From an uncultured Holophagaceae bacterium (lineage in GTDB: Bacteria; Acidobacteriota; Holophagae; Holophagales; Holophagaceae): a stretch of DNA of 13,851 nt. Positions within the stretch are counted from its first letter, which is position 1. Every line of letters starts with the position of its first letter. Location of the stretch: contig CAIYNT010000307.1 of NCBI GenBank assembly GCA_903927605.1, positions 1 through 13,851 on the forward strand. Direction: 5' to 3'. The notes beneath the pieces were generated by a model. The model saw only the letters and a list, made by a program, of their open reading frames with translations. It searched no databases and had not been told where the DNA came from. Of this stretch, positions 1 through 6,948 are shown in pieces. The position numbers and the translations under genes were made by a program.

Positions 1-1
1 G

Positions 2-157
2 GGCGCGATCCACCTCGAAGCGGGAGAAGCCGTCGCCGCCCCGCTGGTCCCAGGCCTGCACTGCCAGATGTGTCGGGCCGCCGCATCCGCGTGGGCTACG
101 TCTCCAGTGATTTTCGAAGCCACTCGGTGTCATTTTTCATGGCGGGCCCGGTCATGA
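2..157 (+). other. Possible 3' end of the upstream part of the GT41 gene, in a different frame
   Basis: The frame starting at position 2 is open from the window edge to a TGA at 155-157. Up to about position 66 it has GC-rich third positions and reads GEAVAAPLVPGLH. That resembles the stretch that precedes the RVGYVS motif in bacterial GT41 enzymes, where a conserved H..W.......AP segment is usual. The recognisable catalytic domain then continues in another frame from position 70. Removing two bases from the TGTG at 69-72 would join the two. This may be a real frameshift, an assembly error or coincidence; only 23 codons support it. Confidence 0.3.
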
Positions 158-1170
158 CCCACGACCGGGCCGCCTTCGAGGTCTTCTGCTATTCCACAAC
201 CTTGGCCCCCGACAAGCGAACAGAGGACTTCCGCCACCTGGCGGAGCACTTCAGGGACCTCGCCGCGTGTTCTGACGTCGAGGCGGCCAGACAGATCGAA
301 GCAGATCGCATCGACATCCTGGTGGATCTGGGTGGCCACTCGGGGCACAACCGCCTGGGGATCTTCAGCCACCGGCCGGCACCCGTGCAGGTCACCTATC
401 TGGGCTACCCGGCCACCACCGGCTGTTCCTTCATCGATTACCGGCTTGTGGACGCCCTCACGGACCCGGAAGGGTGTGAGGTCTTTTCGACTGAACAGCT
501 GGTGCGCCTTCCGGCCCCCTTTCTCTGCTACTACCCCCATTCCACGACCCCTGCGATCGGACCGCCCCCGGCCCTGGCCAAGGGCCATGTCACCTTCGGC
601 TCCTTCAACCACTCACCCAAGATCACAGACCAGACCGTCGATCTCTGGTCCCAGGTCCTTGCAGCGGTCCCCGACTCTCACCTGTTCATCAAGGCTGCAG
701 CCTTCTCTGACGCGGACATTCGCGGCCGCTTTGACGAACGTTTCACCCTGCGGGCCATCGACCCTGCCCGCATCGTCTATTCCAGTCGCCTCAAGAAAGC
801 CCAGGACCACCTCGCGGCCTATGGTCAGGTCGATATCGCTCTCGATACCTTTCCCTACAACGGGACCACCACGACCTGCGAAGCCCTGTGGATGGGGGTG
901 CCGGTGATCAGCCTCGTGGGCGACCTCCATGCCACCCGGGTGGGGCTCACCCTCTTGAGCGCCGTGGGCCTCGGCGGCTTCGCCGCCTCTTCGGCCGAGG
1001 AGTATGTGGCACTCGCGGTGGCCCTGGCGGCTGACCGGGATCATCTCGCGCAACTTCGCAGCCACTTGCGGGGCGTCGCGGCGCAGTCGCCCCTATGCGA
1101 CCGCTTCCGGTTGACCCAGGGACTTGAGGACGCCTACAGGCAGATGCTCAAGGCTGTGGCAATCGAGTGA
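70..1170 (+). CDS. O-GlcNAc transferase-like glycosyltransferase (GT41, SPINDLY family), catalytic part
   Basis: The 366 residues match the catalytic region of bacterial GT41 enzymes, which transfer a sugar from a nucleotide donor to Ser/Thr of cytoplasmic proteins. Visible family motifs in order are RIRVGYVSSDFRSHSV near the start, DLGGHSGHNR then RPAPVQVTYLGYPATTG (about residues 86-118), FGSFNHSPKITD (about 176-187), and DIALDTFPYNGTTTTCEALW followed by GVPVISL and HATRVG (about 256-297). Full-length relatives carry N-terminal TPR repeats, which are absent here. The GTG at 70 has no Shine-Dalgarno sequence, and the same frame is open to the window edge, so the true start may lie outside or in another frame. 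No signal peptide or membrane segment is visible. Family assignment is secure; the acceptor is unknown. It is the first gene of a plus-strand GT run. Confidence 0.88.
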   Translation: MSGRRIRVGYVSSDFRSHSVSFFMAGPVMTHDRAAFEVFCYSTTLAPDKRTEDFRHLAEHFRDLAACSDVEAARQIEADRIDILVDLGGHSGHNRLGIFSHRPAPVQVTYLGYPATTGCSFIDYRLVDALTDPEGCEVFSTEQLVRLPAPFLCYYPHSTTPAIGPPPALAKGHVTFGSFNHSPKITDQTVDLWSQVLAAVPDSHLFIKAAAFSDADIRGRFDERFTLRAIDPARIVYSSRLKKAQDHLAAYGQVDIALDTFPYNGTTTTCEALWMGVPVISLVGDLHATRVGLTLLSAVGLGGFAASSAEEYVALAVALAADRDHLAQLRSHLRGVAAQSPLCDRFRLTQGLEDAYRQMLKAVAIE

Positions 1171-1388
1171 ACAGTTCGACACCTCCCTTGGTCATCGTGT
1201 GGGGAGGTCATAGCCGCCAGACAGTTCCGAATGAGGGATTATGGTTGGCAGCAATGGATGCCCATAACGAGCCGGTCCCGAACCTTCAGGACTCCTTTCA
1301 TCCTGATTTTTGGGACCCTCTCTTTTCCCAGGTTGGGAAACCATCGTTGGTCTTACTGGCGAAGACCGCGGCACGAGGTTCAACCTGA
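1167..1388 (+). CDS. Doubtful small hypothetical protein overlapping the GT41 stop
   Basis: A 73-codon frame opens with a GTG overlapping the GT41 stop (GTGA arrangement, as in translational coupling). Its translation has a fairly protein-like composition (for example PPLVIVWGGHSRQTVPNEG near the start), but I recognise no family. Third-position GC is only about 58 percent by eye, well below the flanking genes. After its stop at 1386-1388, a +1 frame also reads protein-like for about 40 codons (ASEFMIVHHDPTGPADQ). It may be a short real gene, a decayed remnant or non-coding sequence. Confidence 0.22.
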   Translation: MNSSTPPLVIVWGGHSRQTVPNEGLWLAAMDAHNEPVPNLQDSFHPDFWDPLFSQVGKPSLVLLAKTAARGST

Positions 1389-1507
1389 AGCAGACTGGGC
1401 TGCTCGGGGTGCCGGGATTGCATCTGAATTCATGATTGTCCACCATGACCCCACAGGTCCTGCCGACCAGACTCTTCAGCGCGGTTTCACCCAAAGAAAG
1501 CCACCAG
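1171..1507 (+). other. Lower-GC stretch between the GT41 and GT2 genes
   Basis: This 337-bp stretch separates two well-supported GT genes. Apart from the doubtful 73-codon frame (1167-1388) and the in-frame upstream extension of the GT2 gene (from TTG 1436 or ATG 1445), nothing convincing is present. I saw no good promoter, hairpin with a T-run, or RNA gene. Its base composition differs from the flanking coding sequence, which fits a leader or a decayed gene. Confidence 0.4.
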
Positions 1508-2608
1508 ATGCAGGGGAATCCTCCTTCCACAAAGCCCAGCAGCCTTTCCGGCTCAAGCGGACCAGGTATTTCCTTCTGCATCATCACCAATGGGAAACGC
1601 CCCGAAAAACTGGACCTCGAAATCCAGAGCATCCTGGCGCTGGGCATACCGAAAGTGGAAATCCTCTTAGGAGGTAAACCTCCGGCAGACTTTCATCACC
1701 CGCAGGTTCAGGTCTACCTGATGGCCGATGCCGCTCGTCACGGACGATTGGGCGAAATGAGAAATTGTCTGTGCCACCTCGCCCGCTGGGATCACCTAGT
1801 TGTGGCGGATGATGACATGGTGTTTCAGCCAGACTTCTATACCGGTCTCCAGAGCTTTGGGGAGGACTATGACGTCCTCTGTGTCCGCCTGTTCAACCCC
1901 GACGGCACGAGGTACTGGGATTGGGCGACCCAAGGCGGTCCTACTGGGCATCACCTTTTGGACTACGAGGAAAGCGACCCCTTCACCTACGTGACAGGCG
2001 GCCTCTGTGTGATGAAAGCCCGCGTCTTCAGGGCCGTCCAGTGGGACGAAATGCGTGGCTTCTACCAGGGCGAAGATCTGGATTTCTCGGTGCGGCTTCG
2101 GGCAGCCGGCTTCCGGATCCACTTCTGCAAGTACAGTACGGTTGTCCATAACGATCCTATCTACACCCAGTGCGGAAACCAGATCGAGCGCTGGCGGGAG
2201 GTGCTGGTGCCCCAAGGAGGTCCGGGGCCCATTGCCTCCCATGGGTTTTACGCGGAATCCGGGGAGACTTGCTGGATGTCAGCAACGGGCCGGATGGTCC
2301 TGCCGGCCGAGTACTGCAAGGAGCCGAATCTGCTCCGATTCGCCCTCACTTGTGCAGAGGCGGGTTACTACGGTGCCTTTCCCTTCGGAATCCTCCTCCA
2401 GGTCGACGGGTGCGATATGGGCCGACTTGAATTCCAGGAGAGTCAGCATTGCTTCGAGTTGGAGTTGAAGGCTGGGCCTCGCAAGGCGGATATGGTGGTT
2501 GAACTCCGTAGCGAGGCCACCTTCGTTCCTTCGGCCTGTGGACTGGGCACTGATGCACGGACTCTTTCTGTCCGGATGTCGCGCCTCCAGTTGTTACCGC
2601 TCCTCTAA
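1508..2608 (+). CDS. GT2-like (GT-A fold) glycosyltransferase with C-terminal beta-rich domain
   Basis: A GT-A type transferase using a nucleotide-sugar donor in the cytoplasm; donor and acceptor are not readable. From ATG 1508 it is 366 residues. The GT domain begins GISFCIITNGKRPEK (about residues 20-34). A metal-binding DxD-type motif VADDDMVF has Asp at 101-103, GGLCVMKARVF follows, and GEDLDFSVRLRAAGF supplies the acidic ED pair at 189-190. The last 110 residues or so are a separate beta-rich segment ending FVPSACGLGTDARTLSVRMS. I have seen comparable C-terminal add-ons in GT proteins, but it has no assigned role here. The frame is open to TTG 1436. I prefer ATG 1508 because it sits just before the domain and follows a weak AAGAAAG. 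No signal peptide or membrane helix is visible. Confidence 0.82.
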   Translation: MQGNPPSTKPSSLSGSSGPGISFCIITNGKRPEKLDLEIQSILALGIPKVEILLGGKPPADFHHPQVQVYLMADAARHGRLGEMRNCLCHLARWDHLVVADDDMVFQPDFYTGLQSFGEDYDVLCVRLFNPDGTRYWDWATQGGPTGHHLLDYEESDPFTYVTGGLCVMKARVFRAVQWDEMRGFYQGEDLDFSVRLRAAGFRIHFCKYSTVVHNDPIYTQCGNQIERWREVLVPQGGPGPIASHGFYAESGETCWMSATGRMVLPAEYCKEPNLLRFALTCAEAGYYGAFPFGILLQVDGCDMGRLEFQESQHCFELELKAGPRKADMVVELRSEATFVPSACGLGTDARTLSVRMSRLQLLPLL

Positions 2609-3026
2609 CTCGACTGATCCCTGACCAGGGAACTGGCCAAGCCCTCCTCAACCGGGTGGGTTGGCTCGTAGTCGATGGCACCTAGAGGGAGGTGACGATC
2701 GGCTCTGCCGGTCCACTTCCCCTTGGAGATCCTAGCCGAACCCTCGGCCACCCGACCTGTGTTCCCTGGTGTCAAACCTGACTGCCTCGGGGAAGGCCCG
2801 GTCGCCGGCCAGGAGCAATTCCACCTTACTATTGACGATGACCGCAACGTTCACTGAAGTGATCGAAGCTATAGATCGGTTCGGGATGCTGCTCGCGTGA
2901 TCGATGACGGGAGCACTCAACAATTCTCCGAGCTGGCGTAGATCTCCACCGCTCCTCCCGGTATATGCTTGGATCCGACTTCCTGACCACTCGCCCAATC
3001 GCGGTGCCCCGCACTTCGGAGACCTC
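2609..3026 (+). other. 418-bp intergenic region before the GT-methyltransferase gene
   Basis: No convincing gene. Just after the preceding stop there is a short hairpin, TCCCT-gacc-AGGGA (2618-2631), without a T-run. A small palindrome TCACT-GA-AGTGA lies at 2851-2862, and GTGATCGA occurs twice (2859-2866 and 2897-2904), which could be operator half-sites. The plus frame of the next gene is open upstream to 2904, but those residues look non-coding (SPSWRRSPPLLP) and the Shine-Dalgarno supports 3027. On the minus strand, two overlapping frames (about 2609-2920) read weakly protein-like (VNVAVIVNSKVELLLAGDRA; GAIDYEPTHPVEEG) and could be a decayed gene. A promoter for the downstream genes probably lies here, but no clear -35/-10 pair was found. 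Confidence 0.45.
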
Positions 3027-5291
3027 ATGAAGATCCTGTTCCTCGGCGATTGTGAGCAGGACCATGTCATCCACTGGTACGAGTCCATATCCCGGGGGCT
3101 GAGGGAGGCATTTGATACCCGGATGTTCGGTAAGGGATATCCCGGCTACGACCCTTCCCTGACCTCCTACGGCCAAATCCTCGACCATATCTTCCCGGGA
3201 GAGACCCCGGACCTCCTTCTCATGTGGGGCCTCCACGGGCAAAAGCCAGAGGATTGCGATCCTAACCTCCCCTACAAGGGACTCCGGGACATACCTATCC
3301 CCAAAGCGATGTTCGTGACGGATTTTTGGTACTACACGGAGAAATACCCCGACAAACTCGAGGAGTGTATCGAACAGCGCGGTCTCGACTATGTGTTTGC
3401 GACCTTCCGCTCCATGTGCAACTTCTACCGTAACAACCGATTCGGCGATCGATTCCGGCATGTGCCTTTCTGTTTTGATTCGGACGTCTTCAGGGACTGG
3501 AAGGAACAGAAGGTGCATGACGTCGGCTTCTTCGGTGCCGGCGTCAATACCTTCGACCCGTTCTATCCCGAGCGATTCAGGTTCCACCAAGCGATGAAAA
3601 GCCACGCCAGGGCCAGGGGGCTGGACTACATCCATCATCCCCACCCGGGCTACGGGCACCTAGGCCAGGACCACCCGATGGTTGGCGCCCACTTTTCGCG
3701 TCTAATCAACCGGTGCCGGATTCATGTGGTAACGGGAGGGAAGTACCACCTGCCCTTCGCCAAAATATACGAGACCATGGCCTCAGGTACTCTGCTCCTT
3801 GCCACGGAGCCGGAGGGGGCCGAGGACCTGGGCTTGGTGGACCGGGAGACCTACGTCATGGTCACGGAGGATACTCTGCTACAGACCATCGACCACTACC
3901 TGGGGCATCCCGAGGAGGCGGATGCCATCGTGGGACGGGCCCTCGCCTTGGCCCATGCCCGGCACTCATCCAAGGCCCGGGCCTACCAGATCCGGGACCT
4001 GATACAGACCCCGCGCGTGCCCCTCGGTCCGGAACCCAGAACCCCCGTTAGCGGGTCAGAGCGGAAGGTCCTTGGAGTACTATACCAGGCGGGGGACTTC
4101 CCGGGCGTTGTGGCGCACATCGGGGAACGTGGCGCTGACCCCTCGAATCCGGGCTGGGACCGAGGACTCTCCTTCATGTTGGGGCAGGCCCAGGGGCACC
4201 TGGGCGATCCCCAGGCTGCGAGGAAGGCATTCCTGGCTGAACTTACGCCTCGGCCAGATGTCCCCCTCGATCCTACGGACTACGGCCCCTTCTCCAGCGA
4301 CCAGGAATTGTTCGATCTCCTGGCCTGGCCCGGCAGCACCAACCTCCACCTGCCGGTGCTCTACTCACTCGTCCTGGGACTGCGTGCTCAGCGTATCGTC
4401 GACCTGGGCATCGGGGGGACTACACGAGCCCTGCGCCACGCGGCCAAGCTTACGAAGGGGATGGTGCTGAGCTGCGACTACGACGTTGCGCGGTTCCGCT
4501 CGCTCCTGGCCCACCAGACGGAGACCTGGAAGCTGGAACTTTGTCCCAGTTCGGAATTCCTAGAACGACTACCGGGTCCCATCGATTTCGCAGTGCACGA
4601 TGCAGCTCACGACTACCGTCAGGTTCGCGCCGATATGGAATACCTGATACCAAAAATGCGCACATTCGGCATGATCGCCATCCACGACACCCACGAGCCC
4701 GAGTTCAAGACGGACCTGATCGCCGCCCTCCTGGATGGCTCCGAGGGCCAAAACATTTCCTTCACCACACTACCCTATGCTTGCGGACTCACGTTGGTGC
4801 GGGTCGAACAGTCTGCCTTTGCCCCCCACCTGCCCGGGGAATACCTCCGGGATGGGGAGACGCCCAACTCCATTCCCTTCCCCCATCCGCTCTGCCTGAA
4901 AGGGACCGAGGCTGAGCACCAGCGAAACGCAGCCTTCCTCTTTGAACCAGACTGGGCGGGGTCTGAGTGGGTGGAGGTGCTGCAGAGCTACCTCCAGGCC
5001 TTCGAACCGGGAGAACCGGTTCTCCTGGTGCTGTATACGGATTCCCAGCAGCACCCTAACTCCACGCCCGACCAGTTGCAGACCCGGGTGGTGGACCAAG
5101 CCCTCAAAGCGGGGAAGAGCAGCTTCCCGGACATCGCCCTGCTGGACAACCCGGGGGATTTCCTGAACCTCATACGGGAATTCGACAGCGTCCAATGGGT
5201 TTCCAAAGGTTCTGGAAGTGTGGAGGGCCTCCAAGGCAGCCTGGGACGGCGGCTGGCCCTGGCAAGGCAGCAACTGACCTGCACGACCTGA
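3027..5291 (+). CDS. CgeB-like glycosyltransferase fused to SAM methyltransferase, with C-terminal PDW module
   Basis: A predicted 754-residue cytoplasmic protein with four parts. Residues 1-330 are a GT-B transferase of the CgeB / Glyco_trans_1_2 type: MKILFLGDCEQDH opens it, and KIYETMASGTLLLATEPEG (Glu249) is the nucleotide-sugar-side motif. Residues 343-410 look like a TPR-like linker. Residues about 440-600 are a class I methyltransferase resembling Methyltransf_24: motif I VDLGIGGTT at 458-466, HDAAHDY at 524-530 and AIHDTH with His553-Asp554. Residues 633-754 are the module shared with the next two genes. One polypeptide could thus add a sugar and methylate it, for instance as a cap (inference). 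ATG 3027 is chosen because GGAG at 3018-3021 lies 5 nt upstream and the domain starts there; an in-frame extension reaches 2904. Substrates are unknown. Confidence 0.85.
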   Translation: MKILFLGDCEQDHVIHWYESISRGLREAFDTRMFGKGYPGYDPSLTSYGQILDHIFPGETPDLLLMWGLHGQKPEDCDPNLPYKGLRDIPIPKAMFVTDFWYYTEKYPDKLEECIEQRGLDYVFATFRSMCNFYRNNRFGDRFRHVPFCFDSDVFRDWKEQKVHDVGFFGAGVNTFDPFYPERFRFHQAMKSHARARGLDYIHHPHPGYGHLGQDHPMVGAHFSRLINRCRIHVVTGGKYHLPFAKIYETMASGTLLLATEPEGAEDLGLVDRETYVMVTEDTLLQTIDHYLGHPEEADAIVGRALALAHARHSSKARAYQIRDLIQTPRVPLGPEPRTPVSGSERKVLGVLYQAGDFPGVVAHIGERGADPSNPGWDRGLSFMLGQAQGHLGDPQAARKAFLAELTPRPDVPLDPTDYGPFSSDQELFDLLAWPGSTNLHLPVLYSLVLGLRAQRIVDLGIGGTTRALRHAAKLTKGMVLSCDYDVARFRSLLAHQTETWKLELCPSSEFLERLPGPIDFAVHDAAHDYRQVRADMEYLIPKMRTFGMIAIHDTHEPEFKTDLIAALLDGSEGQNISFTTLPYACGLTLVRVEQSAFAPHLPGEYLRDGETPNSIPFPHPLCLKGTEAEHQRNAAFLFEPDWAGSEWVEVLQSYLQAFEPGEPVLLVLYTDSQQHPNSTPDQLQTRVVDQALKAGKSSFPDIALLDNPGDFLNLIREFDSVQWVSKGSGSVEGLQGSLGRRLALARQQLTCTT
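4923..5288 (+). repeat. PDW module, copy 1 (C-terminus of GT-methyltransferase)
   Basis: Residues 633-754 of the protein. Landmarks are AAFLFEPDW, then WVEVLQSYLQAFEPGEPV, LLVLY, FPDIALLDNP and VQWVS. It aligns end to end with the C-termini of the next two proteins, with one insertion of about five residues after LLVLYTDSQQ. The DNA encoding AFLFEPDW is nearly identical to copy 2. The predicted pattern is alternating strand and helix, like half a Rossmann fold, without an E-x7-E motif. Confidence 0.8.
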
Positions 5292-5343
5292 TGGCTCCTG
5301 GAACAAAACCTGCTAATTCTCCTTCGGGGGTTCCGGTCTTCGG

Positions 5344-5385
5344 CACTCCGTCCGGGCATAGAGAAGGCCCCGGTCTACCGGAGTG
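5344..5385 (+). promoter_or_regulatory. Hairpin covering the ribosome-binding site of the GT4 gene
   Basis: CACTCCG (5344-5350) is the exact complement of CGGAGTG (5379-5385), and inside it CCGGG (5352-5356) pairs with CCCGG (5369-5373). Together they make 12 bp with a 1x5 internal loop and a 12-nt loop. The right arm contains the Shine-Dalgarno GGAG (5380-5383) of the gene starting at 5391. There is no T-run, so it is not a terminator. It could block translation until melted; that function is inferred. Confidence 0.5.
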
Positions 5386-5390
5386 AAGGA

Positions 5391-6854
5391 ATGGGGCTGA
5401 ATTGCGCGTTGATCTGCGACATGGCGGCCACTCGCCAGACACTCACCAGACTCATGGCCTCTCAGCCGAACTCTGCCGAGGTTGGATCTGCGGTTATCAT
5501 CACCGAGGAGAATGTGGCGACTGTTGAATCCGAGAGGCCTGACTCTGAGCCTTCTTGGGCCCGTAATGGAGCCCCTCAACCACTCCCCCACTTACTCCTC
5601 ATTGCCGACGTACCCAACTGGATATTCGATCGCCATGCTCACGTGATTCAAGCGGGGTTGGCGGATACTTTCGACATCGACATTGCCTACCAGGGTCAGC
5701 CGGTGGACGAGGATGCCTACGACCTAATCCATCCCCTGGAATGGAACCTGGTGCCCCTGGAACAAATCCAGAACCCCCGCAAGTGGGTGACCGGCATCCG
5801 CTCCCACATCAGTTGGGATCAGTTGGACTTCCCGGCTCTGTGCAGCACCTTGAAGAAACACTTTGCCAGTACGTATGTCGTTTCCGAACGCTTGCTCCAC
5901 ATCTTCGAGCCCCATGTCCCCGGGGTCCGACTGCTGGAGCACGGGGTCGATACCGAGCATTTCCGTCCCGGCCCGGTTGCAACCCGGCCCCATGACGCCC
6001 CACTGCGGGTTGGTTGGGCCGGAAACCGCAAGTCACCCGCCAAGGGCTTTGAGGCCTTCATCGCACCCCTGGCGGAACTCCCAGGCGTGGAACTGGTGTT
6101 CTGTGGCTACAGCGACAGGCTCCTGACCCTTGAGGAAATGCGCGCCTTCTATGCCTCCATCGACGTCTACGTCTGCTCCTCCAGCTCGGAGGGTCACAAC
6201 AATTCGCTGATGGAAGCCGCAGCCATGGAACGAGCCATCGTCACCACCGATGTCGGCACTGTGCCGGAGTATCTCTTGGACGGCGAAAGTGCCCTCATCG
6301 TCGCGAGGAATCCCGCAGCCATCGCCGCCGCTGTCATGCGTCTGCGGGACGACCCCCAACTCAGGCGACACCTGGGTGAGGCCGCGCGCATTTCCGTGGT
6401 CCCACGCTACCAATGGCCCGTAAGGTTGGAGGCCCACCGCGTCTTATTCTTGGAAGCCCTTGCGGCAGTCCAGGCCCCGTCATCGCAGTTCCGGGAGGCC
6501 TTCCTCTTTGAACCCGATTGGAACCAACCTACATGGATCGAGGTGGTCCTAGCCTTCTTTGAGGCATTTCAGCCGGGTGAGCCCGTGGCCCTGGTCCTTC
6601 CCATCTGGGCAGGAGGCCTGACGACCGAGGATGTACAGGCCAGCCTGTTGGATCTCCTCCAGCGCTCTGGACGAACTGAGTTCCCAGACCTGGTGCTGGT
6701 GGATCGGCCGGAGGAATTGCTGGACACCCTTCGAGGGTTTCATCGTATCCAGTGGATTTCTACCCACGCCACTGACGATCGACACCTGGATGGCCCCATG
6801 GGATCCCGATTCAGGGAGGCCCGCCGAAACCTCGCAGGCCTGGAGGGGGCTTAG
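5391..6854 (+). CDS. GT4-family glycosyltransferase with C-terminal PDW module
   Basis: A 487-residue GT-B retaining transferase of the GT4 type. After a poorly structured N-terminus (about 1-65), the N-terminal Rossmann half starts LPHLLLIADVPNWIFDRHAHV. The donor-binding half starts LRVGWAGNRKSPAKGFEAF and carries SSEGHNNSLMEAAAM, with the E-x7-E glutamates at 267 and 275, then VTTDVGTVPEYL. Residues 367-487 are the PDW module. The start at ATG 5391 is supported by GGAG at 5380-5383, 7 nt upstream. The gene follows the GT-methyltransferase by 99 bp, a gap dominated by the hairpin at 5344-5385. No signal peptide or membrane segment is seen. The sugar transferred is unknown. The first 30 or so residues are uncertain, because a later start would still preserve the domain. 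Confidence 0.87.
   Translation: MGLNCALICDMAATRQTLTRLMASQPNSAEVGSAVIITEENVATVESERPDSEPSWARNGAPQPLPHLLLIADVPNWIFDRHAHVIQAGLADTFDIDIAYQGQPVDEDAYDLIHPLEWNLVPLEQIQNPRKWVTGIRSHISWDQLDFPALCSTLKKHFASTYVVSERLLHIFEPHVPGVRLLEHGVDTEHFRPGPVATRPHDAPLRVGWAGNRKSPAKGFEAFIAPLAELPGVELVFCGYSDRLLTLEEMRAFYASIDVYVCSSSSEGHNNSLMEAAAMERAIVTTDVGTVPEYLLDGESALIVARNPAAIAAAVMRLRDDPQLRRHLGEAARISVVPRYQWPVRLEAHRVLFLEALAAVQAPSSQFREAFLFEPDWNQPTWIEVVLAFFEAFQPGEPVALVLPIWAGGLTTEDVQASLLDLLQRSGRTEFPDLVLVDRPEELLDTLRGFHRIQWISTHATDDRHLDGPMGSRFREARRNLAGLEGA
6489..6851 (+). repeat. PDW module, copy 2 (C-terminus of GT4 protein)
   Basis: Residues 367-487, beginning FREAFLFEPDWN, then WIEVVLAFFEAFQPGEPVAL, FPDLVLVDRPEELLDTL and IQWIS. 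Aligned by eye against copy 3 over the first 91 residues it is identical at about 47 positions, far more than expected for unrelated tails. It follows the complete GT4 domain directly. Confidence 0.82.
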
Positions 6855-6872
6855 GCCCATGAATTTTTCGGT

Positions 6873-6944
6873 CTGACCTCGAAATCAGTAGTCAGGACTT
6901 TGTGCCCAATCATTCTGTAGTTGGCTTCAATTAAGTCGAGGTCA
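6873..6944 (+). promoter_or_regulatory. Inverted repeat pairing with the RBS of the triple-GT4 gene, with a competing hairpin
   Basis: TGACCTCGA (6874-6882) is a perfect 9-bp complement of TCGAGGTCA (6936-6944), which contains the Shine-Dalgarno GAGG (6938-6941) used by ATG 6949. The same left arm overlaps CTGAC (6873-6877), which can instead pair with GTCAG (6891-6895). The two foldings exclude one another, as in a translational switch. No ligand-binding core or leader peptide is recognised, so regulation is inferred only. Confidence 0.4.
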
Positions 6945-6948
6945 AGTG

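Noticed and set aside
2618..2631. Terminator after the first GT2-like gene
   Set aside because: The TCCCT-gacc-AGGGA stem is only 5 bp and is not followed by a T-run.
2829..3659. Long minus-strand open frame opposite the GT-methyltransferase
   Set aside because: Its translation is low-complexity and resembles no family, while the plus-strand frame shows clear GT motifs. Antisense frames are common in GC-rich genes.
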